A DNA stretch of 64,000 nt from Pseudomonas multiresinivorans. Its GTDB lineage: Bacteria > Pseudomonadota > Gammaproteobacteria > Pseudomonadales > Pseudomonadaceae. The notes beneath the pieces were generated by a model. The model was not told the DNA's origin, made no database searches, and worked only from the letters and a program-made list of their open reading frames with translations. Every line of letters starts with the position of its first letter. Position 1 is the stretch's first letter. The DNA lies in the NCBI RefSeq assembly GCF_012971725.1, contig NZ_CP048833.1, positions 1,054,001 to 1,118,000 on the forward strand, given 5' to 3'. The translations under genes were made by a program, and so were the position numbers. Shown here one piece after another: positions 27,653 to 35,568 of this stretch.

Positions 27653-27706
27653 CTGCTTAGGCAGTGAAATGTTTCGAAATGATACTGCCTAGGCAGCGAT
27701 TGACAA
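27653..27706 (-). promoter_or_regulatory. Efflux operon promoter with twin MarR operators
   Basis: On the minus strand -35 TTGTCA (27706-27701) and -10 TATCAT (27684-27679) are spaced 16 bp. The spacer contains the perfect palindrome CTGCCTAGGCAG (27685-27696). A near-identical palindrome CTGCTTAGGCAG lies at 27653-27664, 32 bp away, about three helical turns, just downstream of the predicted start site. This layout is expected of autorepression. Confidence 0.8.
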
Positions 27707-28027
27707 GGTGCGATTGTCGCGATTGCGCAACAATCCGTTCGACGAAGCGCAATTGGAGCGTGATTGGCAACAGGTATGGCTGATTTCCTACGACCTTGGC
27801 GGCTCTTTATGCACAACCGGGAAAGCTTTAGGGCACAAATCGCATATGCCCTGTGATGCCAATCACGAAATATCGTAAGTGGCTGTTTTTGAAAGATTTA
27901 GTTCGTGTGTGCAAAAAATGATCAGGTCGCAGCGAGACGGTCTGGCCGGTAAGGAAGGTGACTTTTTTCCTGGGTTACGAACAGAGTTATCCACAGGGTC
28001 TGTGGGTGAAGCCCTGGAACGCCCGTC
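27707..28027. other. Intergenic stretch between marR and methyltransferase gene
   Basis: About 320 bp. It holds no supportable gene. A loose GGGCA/TGCCC inverted repeat lies near 27831-27851. At 27987-28009 there is one copy of the DnaA-box inverted repeat described separately. No terminator for the methyltransferase gene was recognised. Confidence 0.5.
27987..28009 (+). repeat. DnaA-box inverted repeat, copy 1
   Basis: A perfect TTATCCACA (27987-27995) followed after five bases by TGTGGGTGA, its imperfect reverse complement. It belongs to a set of four intergenic copies in this window. Confidence 0.6.
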
Positions 28028-29248
28028 TCAGATGCGTTCGGCCAGCAACAGCAGGTTGCGCGGGGTCATTCGCGTGGCGCAGAAGGCGCCCAGGGTGGCG
28101 CGATAGCCCTGGTCTTCGAGGAATAACGCGCGGTCGAGCACTAGCCAGAGCTCCATGGGCCGGCGGAATAGTCCGCGAACCAGTTCGAGGTTGCGGACCT
28201 GGGCCAGTCGCTGCCAGCCTCGGGCTTCCAATGGGAGCCAGTCGACCACTGTGGGCAGGTCGAGGCCCCTGAGCGCGGCGAGATCACGACAGTAATCGGC
28301 GAAGGATTTGGCCAGCCAGGTTGGTGATACGGGCGGGATGGGCAGGTAGCCGTCGCTGCCCCGGACTTCCCGCTGCAGCAGGTCGAATGCCAGTCGACGT
28401 GCCATCGAAGCGTCGCGCTGGCGGCGCACACGGGCACCGGCGGTCACGGTTTCTGCCTGCGGCAGGCGCAGGTCCTCGCGCGAGAGCCGGAGTGGGGAGC
28501 TTTGCGCGGCGTTTGAGAGCGGCTGGTAGTGCTCGCTATCGATGCGGTTGTAGCAGCAGGGGGCAACCGCAAGCTGGCGGCAGCCGTGACTGCTGGCGAG
28601 CTGCAGAAGGCGCACGTGCAGGTCGCCGCAGGCGTGCAGGGCGACGGCGGTGTGCCCGGCTTGGAGGTGCTCGTGAGCGTTCGGGGCGAGCACGTCCTGC
28701 TGGCGATGTCGGGCCTGCAACTGAAGCCGGTCGCTCAGGCGCTGGCCGTCTTCAACCAGTGCACTGTCGAATTCCAGACTCAACAATGGCTTGCCGTCAC
28801 GGGCCAGCAGGCGGCCCAGATGGCCTTTGCCGGCGCACCAGTCAAGCCATTGCTGCGGTGCCTCGGCGAAGTCCAGGCAACTGGCGAAAGCTTCGATCTG
28901 CTGCCACTTGCGCCCGGGTACGTCAACCGTCAGCAGGTTCGGCAGCTTTCCCACAGGCGTTGCCGGGAGCTCGCCGACGACGGACAGTTCGGCGGCGATG
29001 GCAGCCAACGTGGGGAAGGGCGCGGGGGCGTCGAGTTGCTCCGGAGCGTTGTGCACCGCATCGGCGTCTTCGAGGCTGCGGCTGCGCAGCCAGGTGGCCA
29101 GTTCGGGGTGGCTATGCTCCCAGGGCAACTCCAGCACCGTGAAGGGTTTGGGCCGCCAGAGCGCCTGGTGTTCCAGCAGGAAGGCGTCCAGAGCCAGGAA
29201 GCGCTGGAGCAGGTCGGGGCCGGTCAGGGGAGTGTCGTTCGGGAGCAC
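28028..29248 (-). CDS. SAM-dependent methyltransferase (Methyltransf_32-like)
   Basis: 406 residues, cytosolic. A class I methyltransferase core has motif I WCAGKGHLGRLLAR near residue 138 and the family segment LHACGDLHVRLLQLA. The conserved PCCYNRIDSEHYQPLS is reminiscent of the GSTCD/METTL25 family. The start is GTG at 29248 and lacks a strong ribosome-binding site. It is monocistronic by context, between the efflux operon and amino-acid transporter genes. The substrate is unknown. Confidence 0.8.
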   Translation of the reverse strand: MLPNDTPLTGPDLLQRFLALDAFLLEHQALWRPKPFTVLELPWEHSHPELATWLRSRSLEDADAVHNAPEQLDAPAPFPTLAAIAAELSVVGELPATPVGKLPNLLTVDVPGRKWQQIEAFASCLDFAEAPQQWLDWCAGKGHLGRLLARDGKPLLSLEFDSALVEDGQRLSDRLQLQARHRQQDVLAPNAHEHLQAGHTAVALHACGDLHVRLLQLASSHGCRQLAVAPCCYNRIDSEHYQPLSNAAQSSPLRLSREDLRLPQAETVTAGARVRRQRDASMARRLAFDLLQREVRGSDGYLPIPPVSPTWLAKSFADYCRDLAALRGLDLPTVVDWLPLEARGWQRLAQVRNLELVRGLFRRPMELWLVLDRALFLEDQGYRATLGAFCATRMTPRNLLLLAERI

Positions 29249-29315
29249 GGTGCGAAGCGGGAGAAAGCCACGGGGCGCGCATTATAGCGACCCCCGTGGG
29301 CGAGCGGCGCGCCGG

Positions 29316-30008
29316 TCAGCGGCCTTGCATGGAGTCGACTTTCAGCCAGCGTTCCAGCAGGCGGAAGATGCGCGTGAGCAGCAGGGTGATGACCAGATAG
29401 AACAGGCCGGCGAGGCAGAAGAACAGCATGGCCTCGTAGGTACGCGCGATGATGGTGCGGGTCATGCCCATGATGTCGAACAGGGTCACGGTGTAGACCA
29501 CGGCGCTGGCCTTGAGCATGAGGATCACCTCGTTGCTGTAGGCCGGCATGGCGATACGCGCGGCGCGCGGCAGGATGATGTGGAACAGCGCCTGGCGGCG
29601 AGACATGCCCAGGGCGCGGGCGGCTTCCACTTCACCGACCGGGATGGCGTGGATGGCGCCGCGCAGGATCTCCGCAATGTAGGCGGCCGTGTGCAGGGTC
29701 ATGGTCAGCAGGGCGCACCAGTACGGGTCGCGCAGATACGGCCAGAGCGGCCCCTTGCGCACGCTTTCGAACTGGGCGAAGCCGTAGTAGACGATGAACA
29801 GTTGCAGCAGCAGCGGCGTGCCACGGAAGAAGAAGATATAGGCGTAGGGCACCGCGCGCACGTACCAGTGCCGCGAGGCGCGGGCGATGCCCAGCGGTAC
29901 GGCGAGGCACAGGCCGGCGACCACGGCGATGGCCAGCAGCTCCAGGGTCAGGGTGGCGCCCTGGAGCATCTTCGGCAGCCATTTGAGGATCAGCTCGAGA
30001 TCGGTCAT
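29316..30008 (-). CDS. Amino-acid ABC transporter permease (HisM-like)
   Basis: 230-residue inner-membrane permease of the polar amino-acid uptake family with about five helices and the EAA loop EVEAARALGMSRRQALFHIILP near 126-147. It overlaps the other permease gene by four bases (ATGA). With the HisQ-like permease, HisP-like ATPase and lysine/arginine/ornithine-type binding protein encoded upstream it forms a complete importer. By position it corresponds to PA5154. Confidence 0.93.
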   Translation of the reverse strand: MTDLELILKWLPKMLQGATLTLELLAIAVVAGLCLAVPLGIARASRHWYVRAVPYAYIFFFRGTPLLLQLFIVYYGFAQFESVRKGPLWPYLRDPYWCALLTMTLHTAAYIAEILRGAIHAIPVGEVEAARALGMSRRQALFHIILPRAARIAMPAYSNEVILMLKASAVVYTVTLFDIMGMTRTIIARTYEAMLFFCLAGLFYLVITLLLTRIFRLLERWLKVDSMQGR

Positions 30009-30700
30009 AGCTCGTTCCTCACGAAGCCGCGGCCGGCGCGACGCTCAAGGAAGTGTAGGGCGGCCATGATGAAGACGGTCAGGCCCAAGTAGATGAAGGC
30101 CGCAGTCATGTAGAAGGTGAAGGGTTCCTTGGTCGCGTTGGAAGCGACCTGGGCCTTTCGCATGATTTCGTCGAGGGTGATCAGCGAGACCAGCGCGGTG
30201 TCCTTCAGCAGAATCAGGTAGAGGTTGCCCAGGCCCGGCAGCGCCACGCGCCACACTTGCGGCAGGACGATGCGCCAGAAGATGCGCGGGGCCGAGAGGC
30301 CCAGCGCCTGGCCGGCTTCGCGGTGGCCCTTGGGAATCGCCAGCAGCGCGCCACGGAACACCTCGGTGGCGTAGGCGCCGAAGCACAGGCCCAGGGCGCA
30401 GGTGCCGGCGGCGAAGGGCGACAGGGCGAATTCGGGGTAGCCGAACAGGTCACCGATGGCGTTCAGGCCGGCCACGGTGCCGAAATAGATCATCAGTACC
30501 CAGAGCGTCTCGGGTACGCCGCGCACCACGGTGGTGTAGAAGCCGCCGAGCATGCGCAGGAAGCTGTTGTTCGAGGTCTTGGCGACGGCGCCGAGCAGGC
30601 CGAGGATCAGTCCCACGCAGACTGCGGCGAGCGAGAGCTTGAGCGTCATCCAGGTGCCGGCGATCAACTGATCGCCAAAGCCGTGCAGGTCGAAAATCAT
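30005..30700 (-). CDS. Amino-acid ABC transporter permease (HisQ-like)
   Basis: 231-residue inner-membrane permease. It begins MIFDLHGFGDQLIAGTWMTLK and carries the EAA loop HREAGQALGLSAPRIFWRIVLP. It is translationally coupled to the HisM-like gene. It is separated from the binding-protein gene by 55 bp containing a strong GC hairpin. Confidence 0.93.
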   Translation of the reverse strand: MIFDLHGFGDQLIAGTWMTLKLSLAAVCVGLILGLLGAVAKTSNNSFLRMLGGFYTTVVRGVPETLWVLMIYFGTVAGLNAIGDLFGYPEFALSPFAAGTCALGLCFGAYATEVFRGALLAIPKGHREAGQALGLSAPRIFWRIVLPQVWRVALPGLGNLYLILLKDTALVSLITLDEIMRKAQVASNATKEPFTFYMTAAFIYLGLTVFIMAALHFLERRAGRGFVRNEL

Positions 30701-30722
30701 GGGGAGTCACGCCTGAAGGCGC

Positions 30723-30745
30723 GCGCCGCCCGGCAAGGGCGGCGC
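30723..30745 (-). promoter_or_regulatory. GC hairpin between binding-protein and permease genes
   Basis: A perfect 9 bp stem GCGCCGCCC/GGGCGGCGC with a five-base loop and no T-run. Hairpins at this place in binding-protein transporters commonly protect the upstream message and lower permease expression. That role is inferred here. Confidence 0.6.
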
Positions 30746-30755
30746 GGCACGTGCA

Positions 30756-31508
30756 TCAGTAGATGCTGAAGGGGAAGTACTTGTCGTTGATCTTCTTGTA
30801 GGTACCGTCGTCGACGATTTCCTTGAGAGCGGCGTTCAGCTTCTCACGCAGCGGGTCGCCCTTGCGCACGGCGATGCCGATCTTGTCGTTGTCGAACACC
30901 GGCTCGCCCTTGAACTCGAAGTCCTTGCCGGCGTCGCTCTTCAGCCAGTCGTACTGCACGAACTTGTCGGCCAGCACGCCGTCGAGACGGCCCGAGGACA
31001 GGTCGAGGTAGGCGTTTTCCTGGGTGTCGTACAGCTTGATGGTGACGACGTCGGACATGTTGTCCTCGAGCCAGGTGCCGGCGATGGTCGCGCGCTGCGC
31101 GCCGATCACCTTGCCTTTCAGGTAGCCCTTGTCGGTCTTGAAGTCGGTCGACTTGGGCGCCACGAACTGCAGCTTGTTGGTGTAGTAAGCGTTGGTGAAG
31201 TCCACCGCTTGCTTGCGCTCGTCGGTGATCGACATGGAGGCGACGATGAAGTCGAACTTCTTGGCGTTCAGGGCGGGAATGATGCCGTCCCAATCGGAGG
31301 TGACGACTTCGCATTCGGTCTTCATCTTGGCGCACAGCGCCTTGCCGATGTCGAGGTCGAAGCCGACGACCTGGCCGCTGGCGTCGATACCGTTGAAGGG
31401 CGGGTAGGCGCCTTCGGTACCGATGCGCAGTTTGTCTGCGGCGATGGCCTGGCTCCCCAGTGCAAAGGTGGCCGCGATAGCCAGAACGATCTTCTTATAG
31501 TTGTTCAT
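30756..31508 (-). CDS. Periplasmic basic amino-acid-binding protein
   Basis: 250 residues with a Sec signal peptide ending AIAADKLR (cleavage about residue 23). The mature part begins IGTEGAYPPFNGIDASGQV, characteristic of the lysine/arginine/ornithine/histidine binding proteins. A GFDLDIGKALCAKMKTECE segment with two Cys matches the ArgT/HisJ disulfide region. It lies 14 bp after the ATPase gene. Exact ligand preference cannot be read. Confidence 0.93.
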   Translation of the reverse strand: MNNYKKIVLAIAATFALGSQAIAADKLRIGTEGAYPPFNGIDASGQVVGFDLDIGKALCAKMKTECEVVTSDWDGIIPALNAKKFDFIVASMSITDERKQAVDFTNAYYTNKLQFVAPKSTDFKTDKGYLKGKVIGAQRATIAGTWLEDNMSDVVTIKLYDTQENAYLDLSSGRLDGVLADKFVQYDWLKSDAGKDFEFKGEPVFDNDKIGIAVRKGDPLREKLNAALKEIVDDGTYKKINDKYFPFSIY

Positions 31509-31522
31509 GCAGTGATGCTCCG

Positions 31523-32296
31523 TTAGCGGTGGCTGGACATGAATTGTTTACAGCGTGCCGATTGCGGGTTGTCAAATACCTGCTGCGGCGGTCCCTGCTC
31601 TTCTACCAGGCCCTGGTGGAGGAACACCACCTCGCTGGAAACCTGGCGGGCAAAGTTCATTTCGTGGGTCACCAGCAGCATGGTGCGACCCTCCTCGGCA
31701 AGCGCGCGGATTACGCTAAGCACTTCCTGGACCATTTCCGGGTCCAGTGCCGAAGTCGGCTCGTCGAAGAGGATGACCTTGGGTTGCATCGCCAGCGTAC
31801 GGGCGATGGCGGCGCGCTGCTGCTGGCCGCCGGAAAGCTGTGCGGGGAAGCTGTGGCGCTTGTCGGAGATGCCGACCTTGGCCAGCAGGGCCTCGGCGAT
31901 CTCGGTGGCCTCGGCCTTGGTCTTGCCCAGCACACGGCGTGGCGCCTCGATGATGTTGTCGAGGATGCTCATGTGCGGCCAGAGGTTGAAGTTCTGGAAG
32001 ACGAAGCCCAGTTCGCTGCGCAGGCGATTGATCTGCTTGCCGTCCGAGGCGACCAGCGAGCCGTCCTTGGATTTCTTCAGCTTGAGTTCTTCACCGGCGA
32101 CCAGGATCTGGCCCTGGTGGGGGTTCTCCAGCAGGTTGATGCAGCGCAGGAACGTGGATTTACCGGAACCGGAGGAGCCGAGAATGGAAATCACATCGCC
32201 GTCGCGGGCGGTCAGGGAAATGCCTTTGAGCACTTCCAGGTCACCGTAACGCTTGTGCAGGTTACGGATTTCCAGTGCGGGTATGGCCGTGGCCAT
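31523..32296 (-). CDS. Amino-acid ABC transporter ATPase (HisP-like)
   Basis: 257 residues. Walker A GSSGSGKST, signature LSGGQQQRAAIARTLA and Walker B VILFDEPTSALDPE are all intact. The start is taken as the ATG at 32296 (MATAIPALEIRN), preceded by GAGGAG, rather than an upstream in-frame start at 32341 that would add 15 residues. It is the first gene of the ATPase, binding protein, permease, permease operon. Confidence 0.94.
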   Translation of the reverse strand: MATAIPALEIRNLHKRYGDLEVLKGISLTARDGDVISILGSSGSGKSTFLRCINLLENPHQGQILVAGEELKLKKSKDGSLVASDGKQINRLRSELGFVFQNFNLWPHMSILDNIIEAPRRVLGKTKAEATEIAEALLAKVGISDKRHSFPAQLSGGQQQRAAIARTLAMQPKVILFDEPTSALDPEMVQEVLSVIRALAEEGRTMLLVTHEMNFARQVSSEVVFLHQGLVEEQGPPQQVFDNPQSARCKQFMSSHR

Positions 32297-32381
32297 TGGG
32301 GGCTCCTCTATTGTTATTCGGACGCTTTCGCAGCAGGTCACTGCAGAATCGGGGCCATCCTGGCGAGGGGCAACCTAACAT

Positions 32382-32395
32382 GCACTCCGGAGTGC
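32382..32395. promoter_or_regulatory. Perfect palindrome upstream of amino-acid transporter operon
   Basis: GCACTCCGGAGTGC, a 14 bp perfect palindrome about 86 bp before the ATPase start. It resembles an operator but is one base short of NtrC spacing (TGCAC-N7-GTGCA). The regulator is unknown. Confidence 0.45.
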
Positions 32396-32544
32396 GCCAA
32401 GCGCCCATCTGCCGCGGTCGTCGGCTGTAGTGGCAAGTTGTCGCATTGCCGCTCGGCGTTGTCGCCTGGGCTGAACTAGCCGCGCCGGATGAGGGCGTCC
32501 GATGGTGGTGCGGGGGCGGGATAGTGCCAGTTTGTACCAGCCAG

Positions 32545-32574
32545 TAAAAGTCCGGCGGCCTTTGGGCCGCCGGT
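32545..32574 (-). terminator. Intrinsic terminator after LtaS-like gene
   Basis: On the minus strand the 9 bp stem CCGGCGGCC/GGCCGCCGG with a CAAA loop is followed by ACTTTTAC. It lies just downstream of the sulfatase-fold gene. Confidence 0.8.
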
Positions 32575-32579
32575 TCGGG

Positions 32580-34910
32580 TCATTGCATCATCTGCCGCAG
32601 TTGCGGGCTCGGATCTTCGACCGCCTCGGCGGGCGTGATGTCGTCCTGGGATTCCGGTGGCTGGCTGGCCATCAGGTTCGGATGCCCGGACAGGCGCGGG
32701 ATCGGCAGCGGCTTGGCGTCTGCCAGGCCAGTGCCGCCGGCTTCGGTCGCATTGATCGAGGATTTGCGCGGTTGCGTCAGCACGTGGAAATCGGTGATCT
32801 CGATAATGCCCTTGCCTTCGGCCAGCAGGTGGAAGGAGAAGGCCTTCAGCACCTTTTCATTATCGAAGGAGAAGGTAACGTCCAGTGGTTGATTGCGCTT
32901 GAGCAGTGGGAACTCGGGGATCGGGGTGGGCAGCAGTTGCTCAAACGAGCGAGTTTTCAACTGGACGCGTGCACCCTTTTCATCCATCTGAATGGCTCGC
33001 ATCTTCAGGCTCACCGTGGTGTGAGAGTTGGCTGGCAGTTCCAGATACTGCGCGCCGATCAGGTTGTCGGTGTACTCGTTGTCGATCTGCGGCTTCAGGC
33101 GGATGCGTTCCTTGGTCGCGAACTGGTACTCGCGGGCCGACTGCGCCTTGGTCACCGACTGGTCGAGGATATCGGCGCGGGCGGTCATCAGGCGGGCATC
33201 GCGGCCACTGAAGCGGCCAACGAACTTGGCGCTGTCGGCGATGAAGCCGTCACTCTGGTAGCGCCGGCAGACCTGCTGGAAGTCGCACTCGGTGAAGTTG
33301 CCCTTGCCGTCGTGGTAACGCTGCATGCCGTTGGTGAAGGAGACCATCTCCCGTCCATTGGAATATTCGCGGAACAGCGAGCGGCCGGCGATATCCTGCG
33401 GCGCCTTGATGGCGAAGTAGTCGAGCACCGAGGATTCCATGTCGACGTGACCGTAGACGCCGGCTTTCACCGGCGGCAGCGCGGCCTGTTCCGGTGCAAG
33501 AATCAGGTTCAGGCCCCAGGCCGAGGCAAGGCGCACGTTGTCGATGCCGTGGGATTCGTCGGAGGTGACGATGACCAGGGTGTCCTTCAGCACGCCTTTT
33601 TCTTCCAGGCCCTTGAGGAAGGCGTCGACGGCATCGTCCAGGTAGGCGACGGCCGCCTGGCGCGGCGTCGGGTACTTGGCCAGGTATTCCGGCGTGGCCG
33701 AATACGGCTGGTGGGTGCCGACGGTGAGCAGAGTGAGCATCCATGGCTGTTTCTTCTGGCGCAGCTGGCCGACATAGTCCAGCGCACCTTCGAAGAAGGC
33801 CTTGTCATCCATGCCCCAGGCGAACTCCAGGTAGGGCTTCTTCTTGAACCAGTCGCGGCCCAGGGTCTTGTCGAAGCCCATGGCCGGCATGACCTTGTCC
33901 TTGGCCATGAAGCGCAGCCCGGCGCCCTGCAGGAAGTGGGTGCTGAAACCGGCCTGGTGCATCTGCGCCGGCAGGCATTCGGCGGCGCGGGTCGGATTGC
34001 CCAGCAGCTCGACGCCCTTGGGCGTGCCGTTGTCCAGCTTGCTGTAATCGCCGCAGAGCATGGCATAGAGACCGCGGATGGTCTGGTGGCTGTGCACCAC
34101 GTAGTCCGGGGTGGTCATGGCGCGCTCGGCCCAGGTGCTCAGGCGCGGCATCATCGATTCTTCATAGCTGCTGCTCAATGCGGCACGGTTGGTGGCCACG
34201 TAGGCGCCAGGAATACCTTCCATGGCGATGATCAGCACGTTCTTCGCCTGGCCGCGGCCGGCCAGCAGCGGCGTGCCGTTGAGGTCGTGCTGGGTCAGGC
34301 CGGTGACATCCGGGCGGACTTCCGGGAGGTCGCGGTCGCGCCAGTCCTGATAGGCCATCTCGCCGCTGGTGACAGCGCGGGAGACAAGCTGGTGCGGCAG
34401 GTTGAACTGCTTCCACATTTCCCCATCGCTGGGCTGGAAGTACTGCACGGCGGCGTGGCTGGCCAGCAGAACCGCCGGCACGGCATAGGCGTAGCGCGGC
34501 AGCGGCTTCTCGCGACGGCGCCAGAGCAAGGCGCTGAGCAGGATGCCGGCGCCGATCAGGATCGCCAGGTGCAGGTGGTTGAGGCCGCCGCCCTCGGTGG
34601 AGTTGGCGACGAAGGTCGGGTCGGCGAGGAAGTGCAGGTCTTCCGGTGCGGGCATGCGGCCCACGGCGCTGACCAGTTCGGCGGTGCCGATCACCGACAG
34701 CGCCCAGACCAGCATCACCGGAATAGCGATGAACAGTCGTCGATTGTGCAGCGCGACGACCAGCAGTGTGCCGAGCGCCAGGTCCGACAGGTAGCCCAGC
34801 GGGGAGCCCCAGCCAAGGCTGTAGCGGCCGATCAGCGGGACCAGCAGGAAAAGGGCAGACAGAGAAACCAGGTTGCCCCGGGAATTCCACCAGCTAATGA
34901 GTTTGCGCAC
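32580..34910 (-). CDS. LTA synthase-like sulfatase-fold membrane protein
   Basis: About 776 residues. Five N-terminal membrane helices (~15-165) precede a large periplasmic sulfatase-fold domain (~220-560) of the phosphoglycerol/phosphoethanolamine transferase type. LIIAMEGIPGAYVATN, the nucleophile region HSHQTIRGLYAMLCGDY (Thr) and the metal-site VTSDESHGIDN are visible. Gram-negative relatives modify membrane-derived glucans or lipids. The substrate here is unknown. The preferred start is the GTG at 34910 because GGAG lies six bases upstream. An ATG at 34931 gives seven more residues but has a poor ribosome-binding site. The ~160-residue C-terminal extension after the catalytic domain has no recognised function. 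Confidence 0.82.
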   Translation of the reverse strand: MRKLISWWNSRGNLVSLSALFLLVPLIGRYSLGWGSPLGYLSDLALGTLLVVALHNRRLFIAIPVMLVWALSVIGTAELVSAVGRMPAPEDLHFLADPTFVANSTEGGGLNHLHLAILIGAGILLSALLWRRREKPLPRYAYAVPAVLLASHAAVQYFQPSDGEMWKQFNLPHQLVSRAVTSGEMAYQDWRDRDLPEVRPDVTGLTQHDLNGTPLLAGRGQAKNVLIIAMEGIPGAYVATNRAALSSSYEESMMPRLSTWAERAMTTPDYVVHSHQTIRGLYAMLCGDYSKLDNGTPKGVELLGNPTRAAECLPAQMHQAGFSTHFLQGAGLRFMAKDKVMPAMGFDKTLGRDWFKKKPYLEFAWGMDDKAFFEGALDYVGQLRQKKQPWMLTLLTVGTHQPYSATPEYLAKYPTPRQAAVAYLDDAVDAFLKGLEEKGVLKDTLVIVTSDESHGIDNVRLASAWGLNLILAPEQAALPPVKAGVYGHVDMESSVLDYFAIKAPQDIAGRSLFREYSNGREMVSFTNGMQRYHDGKGNFTECDFQQVCRRYQSDGFIADSAKFVGRFSGRDARLMTARADILDQSVTKAQSAREYQFATKERIRLKPQIDNEYTDNLIGAQYLELPANSHTTVSLKMRAIQMDEKGARVQLKTRSFEQLLPTPIPEFPLLKRNQPLDVTFSFDNEKVLKAFSFHLLAEGKGIIEITDFHVLTQPRKSSINATEAGGTGLADAKPLPIPRLSGHPNLMASQPPESQDDITPAEAVEDPSPQLRQMMQ

Positions 34911-35097
34911 AGTGACTCCGCTACCAAACATCGAATCCCGGAGGGTATCCCACTCAAAGTGTGGAAATCGTCCGGATGGTCATGATTCTGAAAGATCGGT
35001 GTGCTATGTGCCAGTAGACACTGTACTTAGGCAAACATTCGATACGAATCGCGGGGGCGTGCCGGGGCGGGGGAGTGACTTGTTCGGACAGGAATGA

Positions 35098-35133
35098 AAA
35101 AGCCCCTGAAATCTCGCGATTTCAGGGGCTTTT
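35098..35133 (-). terminator. Intrinsic terminator of tRNA-Phe
   Basis: A 16 bp perfect stem AAAAGCCCCTGAAATC and complement with loop TCGC, ending in T on the minus strand, ten bases past the tRNA. Confidence 0.85.
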
Positions 35134-35142
35134 CGGAAGGCT

Positions 35143-35218
35143 TGGTGCCCAGGGACGGAATCGAACCGCCGACACGGGGATTTTCAATCCCCTGCTCTAC
35201 CAACTGAGCTACCTGGGC
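35143..35218 (-). tRNA. tRNA-Phe (anticodon GAA)
   Basis: 76 nt cloverleaf with encoded CCA. The acceptor stem is GCCCAGG/CCTGGGC, the D-arm AGCTCAGTTGGTAGAGC, and the anticodon loop TTGAAAA gives GAA. The T-arm contains GGTTCGATTCC. A strong terminator follows. Confidence 0.97.
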
Positions 35219-35295
35219 AACGTGGCGCGCATTAAAAGGGTTTTCGGAAAGGGTGTCAAGCGTGCCGCGAAAAATTTTTCAAATAATACCGGAGC

Positions 35296-35568
35296 TTACG
35301 CGCTGGGCGGGACGTAACCCTCGGCCTGCGCGTATTCCTCGCCGGAAAGGAACTTGTCCATCTCGGTGCTGAGGAACTTGCGATCTTCGGCGTTCATCAT
35401 GTTCAGGCGACGCTCGTTGATCAGCATGGTCTGGTGCTTCTGCCATTCTTCCCAGGCTTTCTTCGAAACGTGCTCGTAGATGTCCTGGCCCTTGGCGCCG
35501 GGATAGGGTGCGCGATCGAGGCCGGGCAGCTCTTCTTTGTATTTGCGGCACATCACCAGTCGGGTCAT
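35296..35568 (-). CDS. yggX: Probable Fe(II)-trafficking / oxidative damage protection protein
   Basis: 90-residue YggX-family protein. It has the family start MTRLVMCRKYKEELPGLDR with the conserved Cys7, and WEEWQKHQTMLINERRLN in the helical part. It protects iron-sulfur clusters and is linked to iron trafficking. It overlaps the mutY stop by four bases (ATGA). That fits MutY being a 4Fe-4S enzyme and matches the conserved mutY-yggX pair of gamma-proteobacteria. Confidence 0.96.
   Translation of the reverse strand: MTRLVMCRKYKEELPGLDRAPYPGAKGQDIYEHVSKKAWEEWQKHQTMLINERRLNMMNAEDRKFLSTEMDKFLSGEEYAQAEGYVPPSA

Noticed and set aside
32502..34985. An 827-codon open frame on the plus strand opposite the LtaS-like gene
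   Set aside because: Shadow of a GC-rich gene; no family resemblance, low-complexity composition, no ribosome-binding site, and the minus-strand frame has clear motifs.
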